From JABDQZ01 sp050049775 (GTDB lineage: Bacteria; Pseudomonadota; Gammaproteobacteria; Chromatiales; Chromatiaceae), in NCBI GenBank assembly GCA_050049775.1, contig JASFVP010000060.1, positions 1 through 20,319 on the forward strand: a stretch of 20,319 bases of DNA, in the 5' to 3' direction. Below are positions 7,733 to 14,842 of this stretch, in pieces; position 1 is the first letter of the stretch; each line of letters begins with the position of its first letter. The position numbers and the translations under genes were made by a program. Under the pieces are notes generated by a model. The model saw nothing but the letters and a program-made list of their open reading frames with translations, had not been told where the DNA came from and searched no databases.

Positions 7733-8910
7733 GCGCTGACTTGCTGCACAGCTTTGCGCGGCTGTGTCGCGCACAAAATAACAAACTTGCGATTCGACGC
7801 CACCAGCCTGACCTGACCAAACCAGCGCTTGAGCTTGTGGTGATAAGCCAGATGACGGTTGCCAACGATCCACAGTTCACCCTCAGTTCGCAACACGGAT
7901 GCCGCCTGCCGGAACATACGCAATGCCAGCCAGTCGCTGACGACATGCTGCAAATGAAATGGCGGATTGCATAACACCAGGTCGGCCGAGTCCGGTTCGG
8001 ACTGTGTCAGACTGTCGCTCACACTAAACTGTGCCTCACGCCGCTCATCAAACACCCGTTCGAAATTCAGACGCGCCGATGCCACCGCCATGAAAGACTC
8101 ATCGATAAAAGTCAGCGATGCCTGTTCGTTTAACTGCGCCGCCCGGATACCCAACACACCATTGCCACAAGCGAGATCGATAATCTGTTGATACGCATCG
8201 CTGTGCGGCATGTGCTGCAGCAGAAAGCGACTGCCGATGTCGAGCTTTTCGCGGGCAAACACATTGGCATGATTACTCAGTTCAAGATCGTATTCCGGGA
8301 GCGAGTAATGAGTCGGATAAGGATTAGCAGGCAGTGGCAAATTCAGGTCAGGAGTTACAAAAACCAGGCGGGCTTTTTTCTTCGCCAAAGAGGTCTCGGT
8401 CGGGCCGATGATCTGCTCCAGTAATTTCCAGACGGCCGGACCCATGTTCTTGTGCATGCCGGCCACGACCAGCCGGCTTTGTGCATGTAGCAAGGGTTTG
8501 AGTTGCAGCAATTGATATTCCAGCAAAGCCAGTTGCTTGGGCAATTTCAGCAATACCAGGTCCAGTGGTGTTTGCGGCAACTCCAGGCTGTTGAGCAACA
8601 GCACAGCATCCTCGGGGAATGCATTGTCCCGCAGGTTCTGTCGTGTCGCTTGTTGTGACAACCAGGAGTCTGACCAGCTTTGTGGCTGCCATACATGCAA
8701 CGCGACAGCCAGCGCACCAAAACTGTCGTTGGCGATCAGCACCGAGCTGTTCGGTTGTGACTGCCCGGCCAACCAGTCAAGCAGGTACTCATCCGCCGCA
8801 TCCCAGCCGCGCAACAATTCGCGCTTGCGTTGCGGCAGCCGTCGGACGGTGAAATCGCCGAAAGGCGTTTGCATGTGATTGTCGAGCTGGTCTGGCATGT
8901 CTTCAGGCAT
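7729..8910 (-). CDS. rlmG: 23S rRNA (guanine-N2)-methyltransferase RlmG
   Basis: Methylates N2 of G1835 (E. coli numbering) in 23S rRNA, using S-adenosylmethionine. The protein has 393 residues (E. coli RlmG about 378), with the family's two-lobed layout. The N-terminal degenerate methyltransferase lobe carries WDAADEYLLDWL (36-47) and ALLEYQLLQLKPLL. The catalytic lobe carries NHANVFAREKLDIGSRFLLQ, SAM motif I DLACGNGVLG (245-254), the acidic loop FIDESFMAVASARLN, and the catalytic NPPFH (315-319), followed by GELWIVGNRHLAYHHKLKRWFG. I used the first ATG, 6 nt after the flavoprotein stop. M5 or M13 are alternatives, and M13 fits the E. coli N-terminus best. It is the second gene of a likely rdsA-rlmG operon. 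Its stop overlaps that of zwf by 4 nt. Confidence 0.95.
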   Translation of the reverse strand: MPEDMPDQLDNHMQTPFGDFTVRRLPQRKRELLRGWDAADEYLLDWLAGQSQPNSSVLIANDSFGALAVALHVWQPQSWSDSWLSQQATRQNLRDNAFPEDAVLLLNSLELPQTPLDLVLLKLPKQLALLEYQLLQLKPLLHAQSRLVVAGMHKNMGPAVWKLLEQIIGPTETSLAKKKARLVFVTPDLNLPLPANPYPTHYSLPEYDLELSNHANVFAREKLDIGSRFLLQHMPHSDAYQQIIDLACGNGVLGIRAAQLNEQASLTFIDESFMAVASARLNFERVFDERREAQFSVSDSLTQSEPDSADLVLCNPPFHLQHVVSDWLALRMFRQAASVLRTEGELWIVGNRHLAYHHKLKRWFGQVRLVASNRKFVILCATQPRKAVQQVSA

Positions 8911-8916
8911 CAGCAG

Positions 8917-10104
8917 TCACACATACTGGCCGGCGCACCAGCCGGATGCCCAGGCCCACTGAAAATTGAAGCCGCCAAGATGGCCGGTAACATCTACGGT
9001 TTCACCGATAAAAAACAGACCGGCCACCTTTTTGGCTGCAAAGGTTTTCGATGACAGCTCATCGGTACTGACACCGCCGGCAGACACTTCGGCGGTGCGC
9101 ATACCTTCGGTGCCGGACGGCTGGATGCGCCAGGCATTGAGCGTGGCGCCAATATGCTGCAACTGCACTTCCGAGTACTGCGGTAACGCCTGTGAACCGA
9201 ATTCATTGTCGCAAAAGCGCTGCGCCAGCCGCCGCGGCAGCTTTTCGGCCAGCAGGTTGTTGAGTTGCTGTCGGTTATTCTGCTGACGTAATTGCAGCAA
9301 CCATTGAGCGGCGTCCAACTCTGGTAACAAATCAATTTCAATCGACTCGCCTTTGCGCCAGTACGACGAAATCTGCAGAATCACCGGCCCGCTCAAACCA
9401 CGATGCGTGATCAGCATCTGCTCACGAAAACCCTGGCCGAGGCAACTAACGCGCACATCCAGGGAGATGCCAGACAAGTCTTGCAACCAGCGTCTTATAA
9501 AACCGGCTGAAAAAGTAAAAGGTACCAGCGCCGGTCGAAACGGAATACTTTTCAGGCCGAACTGGCGGGCAACCCGCACACCAAAATCCGTTGAACCCAT
9601 GCGTGGAATCGACGGGCCGCCGGTAGCGACCACCAATGAATCACAGGCAAAACCGCCAGCGCTGGTCTGCAGATGGAAATCCTGACCATGAGAAACCGAC
9701 AGCACCTCTGTTTGCAGCAGCAGTTCAACACCATGTTCGTGACTGTGCTGTAACAGCATATCGATAATGGCCTGTGCACCCTGTTCGCAGAACAACTGGC
9801 CGTGGGATCGTTCTTCCCAGCTCAGGCCGGCCTGGCTCATGAGGCTAATGAAATCCCATTGCGTGTAGCGAGCCAGCGCCGATTTACAAAAATGCTCGTT
9901 GGCAGAAAGGTAGTTTTCCGAGGTCACCTGCAAGTTGGTGAAATTGCTCTTGCCGCCGCCGGAAATGCGAATCTTGCTGCCGGCTTTTGCGGCCTTGTCG
10001 ATGAGCAGCACCGAGCGGCCGCGCTTGCCGGCTTCGATGGCACACATCAGTCCGGCGGCCCCGGCGCCCAGGATCACGACATCAAAAGTGGAATTTTTTG
10101 GCAT
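8917..10104 (-). CDS. rdsA: HI0933/YhiN-family flavoprotein (probable 23S rRNA dihydrouridine synthase RdsA)
   Basis: A 395-residue FAD/NAD(P)-binding protein counted from the ATG at 10104 (MPKNSTF), which places the dinucleotide fold GAGAAG at 13-18. An in-frame ATG at 10194 would add 30 residues with no family resemblance. Family signatures: KIRISGGGKSNFTN near the N-terminus, ATGGPSIPRMGSTDFG in the middle, and FIGETVDVTGHLGGFNFQWAWASG at the C-terminus. Established knowledge: the E. coli member YhiN was identified as RdsA, the enzyme making dihydrouridine 2449 in 23S rRNA. I infer the same role here from family resemblance. The downstream neighbour after 6 nt is rlmG, another 23S rRNA modifier, which supports this. 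There is no obvious Shine-Dalgarno sequence before the chosen start. Confidence 0.9.
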   Translation of the reverse strand: MPKNSTFDVVILGAGAAGLMCAIEAGKRGRSVLLIDKAAKAGSKIRISGGGKSNFTNLQVTSENYLSANEHFCKSALARYTQWDFISLMSQAGLSWEERSHGQLFCEQGAQAIIDMLLQHSHEHGVELLLQTEVLSVSHGQDFHLQTSAGGFACDSLVVATGGPSIPRMGSTDFGVRVARQFGLKSIPFRPALVPFTFSAGFIRRWLQDLSGISLDVRVSCLGQGFREQMLITHRGLSGPVILQISSYWRKGESIEIDLLPELDAAQWLLQLRQQNNRQQLNNLLAEKLPRRLAQRFCDNEFGSQALPQYSEVQLQHIGATLNAWRIQPSGTEGMRTAEVSAGGVSTDELSSKTFAAKKVAGLFFIGETVDVTGHLGGFNFQWAWASGWCAGQYV

Positions 10105-10194
10105 GAAATCAGCAACAACAGTATGGAAATGGCTCCAGAATGGCTCAACAGGCGGTATTATCTGGCATCCAGCCAGCCACCGCCAGAAAACCAC

Positions 10195-10398
10195 ATGCCA
10201 GAACAGCGCCAGCCCGGGATATCACGATCACAACGCGTCAGCGAAGAGGGGCTACAACGCCTCGAGCGACAACTCACGAGCGGCGCCCGGCTGGCGCCGG
10301 AGATCCTGGCCCAGTGGGTCAAGCGTTACGGAAAACCGGCGCAGGAGTTGATCGAACAGTATCAGCCGAATGAGGCAAGCGACAAACATACAAGGTAA
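10195..10398 (+). CDS. Small conserved-looking protein, 67 residues, unknown function
   Basis: Divergent from rdsA. The protein is predominantly helical, with a core reading EEGLQRLERQLTSG...LAPEILAQWVKRYGKPAQELIEQY, which looks like a compact helix-turn-helix-like or helical hairpin module. Codon use matches the neighbours. I recall similar small proteins in other gammaproteobacteria but cannot name a family. The ATG at 10195 is my choice because the recognisable part lies after it. Upstream in-frame ATGs at 10123 and 10129 would add about 22-24 residues that resemble non-coding DNA. There is no strong ribosome-binding site at any of them. No cysteine, membrane segment or catalytic motif is seen. 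Confidence 0.6.
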   Translation: MPEQRQPGISRSQRVSEEGLQRLERQLTSGARLAPEILAQWVKRYGKPAQELIEQYQPNEASDKHTR

Positions 10399-10491
10399 AA
10401 AAACTGTGAAGTTATCGGCTTGCTGGCCGATGATATCAACTAGACTTAAAAGCTGAACATTCACGGTCAGTTACGAACGTAATAACGCAAT

Positions 10492-11538
10492 ATGGTTGCA
10501 GACGACGAGTTTACCATTTTCGACAACGACCCACCCGATCAGGCGGCCGAATTCCTTCGCCTGACTCTGGCGTTGCTGAACAGGAACAGGATCAGCGCCA
10601 ACCCGCTCAATTACGACCTGTTCTATACCTATGTCGCCGGCAAGAACCAGTTGCTGAACAACAAGATTGACAAGCTGCTGGCCAATGAGACGGATTGGGA
10701 TCACCAGGAAGCCATTCGACTGTTCAATCGTTTCTTCACCCACTGTGGTGAAAGCCTGAGTGACGACCTACGCGATGAGCTGCTCCAGGAAGTGGCGCAA
10801 ATCATCGGTTCACTGGTGGATATCGCCGGCAAGACCCGTTTGTCGAATAAACAGCTCAAGGTCCACATCGACCATCTCGCCAACAGCAAGACACCGGCTG
10901 ACGTGCTCAAGGCGGCAGCGGCCATCATCAGCGAAACCCGGGCTTTTGTCACCGAATCACAAAGGCTGGAAGCTCATTTATTGGATGCCTCCGAGGAAAT
11001 GAACAACCTCAAGGCCGAACTCATCAATGCCCGCCGCGAGGCGACCACCGATTCACTCACCGGACTGCACAACCGCCGTGGCTTTGATCTCAGACTGCAG
11101 GCCATGATCAGTGATCGCCGTAAAAACCGTGCGCCCTTCAGCCTGATCATTGCCGATCTGGATCATTTCAAGGATATCAATGACACCCACGGCCATCTGA
11201 TTGGCGACAAGGTATTGATTTCACTGGGCAGGGCCTTGCGCAACCAGCTGCGCAGCGATGACTACCTTGCGCGCTTCGGTGGCGAAGAGTTTGTCACCAT
11301 TCTGCCGCACACTTCGCTGGAAAATGCCGTGGTGGTGGCTGAAAAGATGCGTCTGGCGATTGACAAGCTGGTACTGAAAAACAGCTCAACCGGTAAAAAA
11401 CTTGGCAATATCACCATCTCACTCGGCATCGCCACCTACCGGGACGGTGAAAACGCCGAAGTCTTCGTCAACCGTTGCGATGAAGCCCTCTACAAGGCCA
11501 AGAAAGGTGGCCGTAATAAATGTGTTCCCGCGCATTGA
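10492..11538 (+). CDS. Diguanylate cyclase (GGDEF domain)
   Basis: Makes cyclic di-GMP from two GTP. The protein has 348 residues. The N-terminal ~170 residues are helical and soluble, with no membrane segment and no PAS or GAF fold that I can see. They include ANPLNYDLFYTYVAGKN (36-52), a segment common to a group of GGDEF proteins. A coiled linker at 155-185 leads into the GGDEF domain, which has TDSLTGLHNRRGF (186-198), the metal-binding DLDHFKDIND, and the active-site GGEEF (263-267). The inhibitory site R-S-D-D (254-257) lies exactly five residues before GGEEF, so product feedback inhibition is expected. The enzyme is therefore probably active and self-limited. A PilZ receptor gene lies 7.6 kb downstream. 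It ends 5 nt from the convergent radical SAM gene. Confidence 0.95.
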   Translation: MVADDEFTIFDNDPPDQAAEFLRLTLALLNRNRISANPLNYDLFYTYVAGKNQLLNNKIDKLLANETDWDHQEAIRLFNRFFTHCGESLSDDLRDELLQEVAQIIGSLVDIAGKTRLSNKQLKVHIDHLANSKTPADVLKAAAAIISETRAFVTESQRLEAHLLDASEEMNNLKAELINARREATTDSLTGLHNRRGFDLRLQAMISDRRKNRAPFSLIIADLDHFKDINDTHGHLIGDKVLISLGRALRNQLRSDDYLARFGGEEFVTILPHTSLENAVVVAEKMRLAIDKLVLKNSSTGKKLGNITISLGIATYRDGENAEVFVNRCDEALYKAKKGGRNKCVPAH

Positions 11539-11543
11539 TGCGC
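11530..11543. repeat. Short palindrome at the convergent junction
   Basis: GCGCAT-TG-ATGCGC spans the end of the diguanylate cyclase gene and fills the 5-nt gap before the radical SAM gene's stop. No T-run is present on either side. It might act as a weak bidirectional hairpin, or be chance. Confidence 0.35.
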
Positions 11544-12158
11544 TCAGCCGACCACATCCAATGTCCGTGCACGAAACTGTGCACCCAGTGATAACGCGAT
11601 TTCCTCACAAGCATTGATATCGACCTGCTCCAGACCGTCGATCGCGGTCGCCGTCACCGTGCTGATTTGCTGACTGGCGCTGGCGATAAAATCCAGCATG
11701 GCCTGATAGGAATTCGGCAACGCCGGCAGGCAATGGCGGTTATAAATCTCTTCATTCTGGGCATTCAACGATACCGAAACCGAATCGACACATTGCGCCA
11801 GTTCCGGCACGACATCGCGTTTGTGCACCAGGCTGGCCAGACCATCGGTATTCAGCCGCACCCGGCCGCCACGCTGTTGCACATGTTGCGCCACCTCTAA
11901 CAGAATATTGAGCCGCAGGGTCGGCTCGCCGAAACCGCAAAACACCACTTCGTCATACTTCGCCGGTGCATCGATGCTGCCGATGATCTGCTCAAGCGTC
12001 GGCAGCTTGTGCAGACTCAGATCGTAGTTGTGCACCTGCGGACCACGTTGAAACTTCGGGCAAAACCAGCAATGCAGGGTGCAGCGGTCGGTAATATTGA
12101 GATACAGGCGGTTATCGATCTGGTAGCTGATTTGCTGCAATGCCATGCCGGCGTCCAT
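11544..12158 (-). CDS. Radical SAM protein, TatD-associated type
   Basis: A 204-residue minimal radical SAM enzyme. The cluster motif is C26-x3-C30-x2-C33 (DRCTLHCWFC), which binds a 4Fe-4S cluster and S-adenosylmethionine. GFGEPTL around residue 75 is the SAM-amino-group (GGE-like) motif. The opening YQIDNRLYLNITDRC closely follows the pattern of the small family named for linkage to TatD nucleases (TIGR04038 as I recall). The reaction is unknown. It has only the shortened barrel, with no SPASM or auxiliary cluster cysteines at the C-terminus. No tatD gene lies in this window, so the usual linkage is absent here. ATGs at residues 1 and 5 are both possible starts. It is convergent with the diguanylate cyclase gene and divergent from the SulP gene. 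Confidence 0.85.
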   Translation of the reverse strand: MDAGMALQQISYQIDNRLYLNITDRCTLHCWFCPKFQRGPQVHNYDLSLHKLPTLEQIIGSIDAPAKYDEVVFCGFGEPTLRLNILLEVAQHVQQRGGRVRLNTDGLASLVHKRDVVPELAQCVDSVSVSLNAQNEEIYNRHCLPALPNSYQAMLDFIASASQQISTVTATAIDGLEQVDINACEEIALSLGAQFRARTLDVVG

Positions 12159-12227
12159 TCAGTATTGCAAGGTTGTCGTACTCTAACCCGTGTTGTCTCC
12201 GCATGGTATGACGTCAGTCAACAGCGA

Positions 12228-12257
12228 TTCGGAACAACCAGCGAATCCGACTATAAT
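12228..12257 (+). promoter_or_regulatory. Predicted promoter of the SulP transporter gene
   Basis: A perfect -10 TATAAT lies at 12252-12257, with a weak -35 TTCGGA at 12228-12233 (18-nt spacer). An inverted repeat, GATTCG (12226-12231) and CGAATC (12242-12247), sits over the -35/spacer region and could be an operator. The predicted leader is about 45 nt. Confidence 0.45.
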
Positions 12258-12309
12258 GGCTTGCTATTGCATCTTATCCGCATGACTTGATCAGAACCCG
12301 ACAAAATCC

Positions 12310-14013
12310 ATGTTTTCCGCCTTAAGACGCGCCATTCGCTACGAACGCTCCCGCGACAGCCTGCAGGCCAACCTGCTGGCCGGCCTGACGGTCGGCGTGA
12401 TCGCGCTGCCGCTGTCTATGGCGCTGGCCATCGCCAGTGGCGTTGCGCCACAACATGGCCTGTATACCGCCATGGTCGCCGGTATTGTGATTGCGCTGAC
12501 CGGTGGCTCGAAAGTCAATATCTCCGGTCCGACGGCCGCCTTTGTCGTGGTACTGCTGCCGATTGTGCACAGTTATGGCCTGGGCGGCCTGCTGATCAGC
12601 GGTTTCATGGCCGGCATCATCCTGGTGCTCATGGGGCTGTTGCGCCTGGGGCGCCTGATTGAAGTCATACCCTACCCGGTGATCATCGGCTTCACCGCCG
12701 GTATCGGTACGGTCATCGCCACTTTCCAGGTCAGTGACTTTCTTGGCCTGAACCTGACATTTGGCGAGAGTCATTTCGTACACAAGCTGGCGACCATCAT
12801 CCAGGCGAGCCCCGGGCTGGACTGGCAGGAAAGCCTGATCGGCATGATCACGCTGGCGGTGCTGCTGGTCTGGCCGAAAATGCGTTCCCGCATTCCCGGT
12901 CACCTGGTGGCACTGCTGATTGGAACCGTCGCCGCCTGGCTGTTGGGCCAGTTCGTTGAGGGTTTCGGTGTCGCCACGATTGGCTCCAGATTCAGCTATG
13001 AAATCAACGGAATCACCGGTCAGGGCATTCCGCCATTACTGCCACAGTTCGAGTGGCCGTGGCTCCTGCCAGACGCCAATGGCGCGCCGATCGGCCTGTC
13101 CTTTGGCCTGGTGCACACCCTGCTCGGTGCCGCCATTACCATTGCCGTGCTCGGTGCGCTGGAATCCCTGCTGTGTGCCGTGGTGGCAGACGGCATGTCC
13201 GGCAAGAAACACAACCCGAACGATGAACTCATCGGTCAGGGGCTTGGCAATATGGTAGCGCCGTTTTTCGGTGGCATTCCCGCAACCGCGGCCATTGCCC
13301 GCACCACCGCCAGCATCCGCGCAGGCGCCTCATCGCCATTGGCCTCGGTAGTACACGGATTGTTTATCCTGATTTCGATCTTGCTATTGGCGCCGCTGCT
13401 GGCTTACCTACCCATGGCTTCGATGGCCGCCCTGCTGATCATGGTGGCCTGGAACATGAGTGAAGTGCGGCACTTTCGGCGCATCCTGCTGACGGCGCCA
13501 CGAGATGATGTCATCGTGCTGCTGACCTGTTATTCCCTGACGGTGCTGTTTGATATGACCATCGCCGTGGCAGTCGGTGTGGGGCTGGCCGCCATGCTGT
13601 TTATTCGCCGCAGTATCTCCCTGACCGAAGTAACCAATCTCAGCCAGGAAACCGAACACGACAACCGTTTCGGCGGCAAAGTCGCCATTTACGACATCAA
13701 TGGCCCCTTGTTTTTCGGCTCGGCGCAGAAAGCACTCGCCAATATCACCAGCATCAATGCCGATGTGCGCATTGTCGTACTGGACCTGGCACAGGTCTCC
13801 ATGCTGGATATGAGCGCCATCGTCGCAATGCAGTCCATCGTCGAACAACTCGACAAACATCGTGTGCAACTGCTCATCAACCAGCTGCCAGCACGCATGA
13901 TCGACAAGTTAAAACGCGCTGGTCTGCAAAGTCATCTGGCGGAGATTCAATACACCGAGACCATCGACGCCGCGCTGCAACTGTGCCAGAAACTCCTGGA
14001 CAATAGCCGCTAG
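12310..14013 (+). CDS. SulP-family anion/dicarboxylate transporter with STAS domain (DauA-like)
   Basis: A 567-residue inner-membrane carrier. About 12-14 membrane helices fill residues 20-430, with family motifs LTVGVIALPLSMALAIASG (26-44), GGSKVNISGPTAAFVV, ESLLCAVVADGMSGKKHNPN and LIGQGLGNMVAPFFGGIPAT. A cytoplasmic STAS domain lies at about 440-560, from VAIYDINGPLFFG through VLDLAQVSMLDMSAI. The sequence tracks E. coli DauA (YchM) closely through the membrane part, so C4-dicarboxylate (succinate/aspartate) uptake is a reasonable guess. SulP carriers also move sulfate or bicarbonate, so the substrate is not certain. The ATG at 12310 lies about 45 nt after a predicted start point and has no strong Shine-Dalgarno. 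Its TAG stop is within CTAG, shared with the convergent gene's stop. Confidence 0.93.
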   Translation: MFSALRRAIRYERSRDSLQANLLAGLTVGVIALPLSMALAIASGVAPQHGLYTAMVAGIVIALTGGSKVNISGPTAAFVVVLLPIVHSYGLGGLLISGFMAGIILVLMGLLRLGRLIEVIPYPVIIGFTAGIGTVIATFQVSDFLGLNLTFGESHFVHKLATIIQASPGLDWQESLIGMITLAVLLVWPKMRSRIPGHLVALLIGTVAAWLLGQFVEGFGVATIGSRFSYEINGITGQGIPPLLPQFEWPWLLPDANGAPIGLSFGLVHTLLGAAITIAVLGALESLLCAVVADGMSGKKHNPNDELIGQGLGNMVAPFFGGIPATAAIARTTASIRAGASSPLASVVHGLFILISILLLAPLLAYLPMASMAALLIMVAWNMSEVRHFRRILLTAPRDDVIVLLTCYSLTVLFDMTIAVAVGVGLAAMLFIRRSISLTEVTNLSQETEHDNRFGGKVAIYDINGPLFFGSAQKALANITSINADVRIVVLDLAQVSMLDMSAIVAMQSIVEQLDKHRVQLLINQLPARMIDKLKRAGLQSHLAEIQYTETIDAALQLCQKLLDNSR

Positions 14014-14441
14014 TCGAGTGACCGCAACAGCTGCTTGATTTCAGCACGCACGTCATCCAGTGACCCGACCACCTGATCCGCGTGCTGCCGTGAGGTGGCA
14101 ATCTGCTGCCAGGAGTCTTCCCAGACCTGCCTGAGCCTGGACGTTTTTTGTTGTACTGCCGGACTGGCCAGCGCACTGAGGTCGTTGATCAGGCCGACAC
14201 GAACCCAGCCAGTACGCGGATTGCCGGCCACCGAATCCTGATCATAATGCGCGGCGAACACCAGTTGCTCCATCGCCGATAATTCCACCAGCATCTCAAA
14301 ACAGGCCGTGCGGATATTGCTGTTGTCCTCTGTCTGCTCCATGCGCCAGACGTTGTAGGAAAAACCCAGCAGCGCAAACAACATGCTGAAAACAGCCGTC
14401 GCCAGGTAAATGCGGATTTTCTTGTCGTCAACCGGTGTCAT
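14010..14441 (-). CDS. Small membrane-anchored hypothetical protein
   Basis: A 143-residue protein with one membrane helix at about residues 11-30 (YLATAVFSMLFALLGFSYN), followed by a soluble helical domain. The MTPVDDKKIR N-terminus is short and charged, so either topology is possible. The domain contains ACFEMLVELSAMEQLVFAAHYD and a C-terminal amphipathic stretch (QHADQVVGSLDDVRAEIKQLL) that could form a coiled coil. No enzyme motif is visible and I do not recognise the family. CAGGAC lies just before the ATG. Its stop TAG shares the CTAG at 14010-14013 with the SulP gene on the other strand. Nothing lies downstream of it on its own strand, so it is probably monocistronic. Confidence 0.78.
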   Translation of the reverse strand: MTPVDDKKIRIYLATAVFSMLFALLGFSYNVWRMEQTEDNSNIRTACFEMLVELSAMEQLVFAAHYDQDSVAGNPRTGWVRVGLINDLSALASPAVQQKTSRLRQVWEDSWQQIATSRQHADQVVGSLDDVRAEIKQLLRSLD

Positions 14442-14443
14442 GT

Positions 14444-14476
14444 CCTGTTTATAGTCAGAAACAGGCCTAAAGCCAA
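14444..14476 (-). promoter_or_regulatory. Predicted promoter with overlapping dyad, small membrane protein gene
   Basis: On the minus strand, -35 TTGGCT (14476-14471), an exact 17-nt spacer, then -10 TATAAA (14453-14448). A perfect dyad CCTGTTT-N8-AAACAGG (14444-14465) covers the -10. If this promoter is used, transcription would start at about the ATG, giving a leaderless or nearly leaderless message. Confidence 0.4.
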
Positions 14477-14555
14477 TATGCCTGATAAGTGACCGGGTAA
14501 TGGCGGGAAAATTTTCTGCTAACGGTGCTGATGTGTTCTGGAGGGGGTGTACGCT

Positions 14556-14590
14556 ATAAAAACCGCAGTTGCTGGTGAAGCCGGCAACCG
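14556..14590 (-). terminator. Intrinsic terminator after the Na/Pi operon
   Basis: Read on the minus strand, a 9-bp stem with one mismatch (GGTTGCCGG / CCAGCAACT, loop CTTCA) is followed by GCGG and a run of five T. It begins 7 nt after the stop of the 81-residue protein gene, so it closes that operon. Confidence 0.6.
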
Positions 14591-14596
14591 TCAGCT

Positions 14597-14842
14597 TCAG
14601 CTGTCTTCCTCTTTCAGCAGTTTAATGCCTTTCTTGCGCTGCGCATGCAGTATGTCAATCTCCTTTTCCATCTGCTCACGCTCCTGCTCATCGGTGATGG
14701 TCTTGCATATCTCCCGCAGTTCCTTTTCCTTGGCCTTGAGCTTTTTTAATACCGACTTGAGTTCCTTCCTGTGCTCTTTCTTTTCCAGACTATCACCACT
14801 CAGGAAGCCGGACAGCCTTGCCAACAACTTCTTCTTACCCAT
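14597..14842 (-). CDS. 81-residue charged helical protein coupled to the Na/Pi transporter
   Basis: Almost entirely predicted helix, rich in Lys and Glu, with heptad-like spacing in EKKEHRKELKSVLKKLKAKEKELRE (about residues 20-44) and again in EREQMEKEIDILHAQRKKGIKLLKEE. It is probably a coiled-coil hairpin in the cytoplasm. The first 15 residues, MGKKKLLARLSGFLS, could form an amphipathic membrane-binding helix. The ATG shares one base with the stop of the transporter gene (TAATG), so translation is coupled. A terminator follows directly. I recall small Lys/Glu-rich proteins next to Na/Pi carriers in other gammaproteobacteria, but know of no function. A regulator or assembly factor of the transporter is an inference from the gene coupling only. 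Confidence 0.8.
   Translation of the reverse strand: MGKKKLLARLSGFLSGDSLEKKEHRKELKSVLKKLKAKEKELREICKTITDEQEREQMEKEIDILHAQRKKGIKLLKEEDS

Noticed and set aside
9802..10122. Long + strand ORF opposite rdsA reading into the 67-residue gene.
   Set aside because: This part is antisense to a well-supported gene; only the portion after 10195 looks like protein.
10105..10194. N-terminal extension of the rdsA flavoprotein from the ATG at 10194.
   Set aside because: The added 30 residues do not resemble the family, while MPKNSTF at 10104 places the FAD fold at the usual position.
10399..10450. ATCGGC-N6-GCCGAT hairpin after the 67-residue gene as a terminator.
   Set aside because: No T-run adjoins the stem on either strand; the T-run on the minus strand is about 10 nt away.
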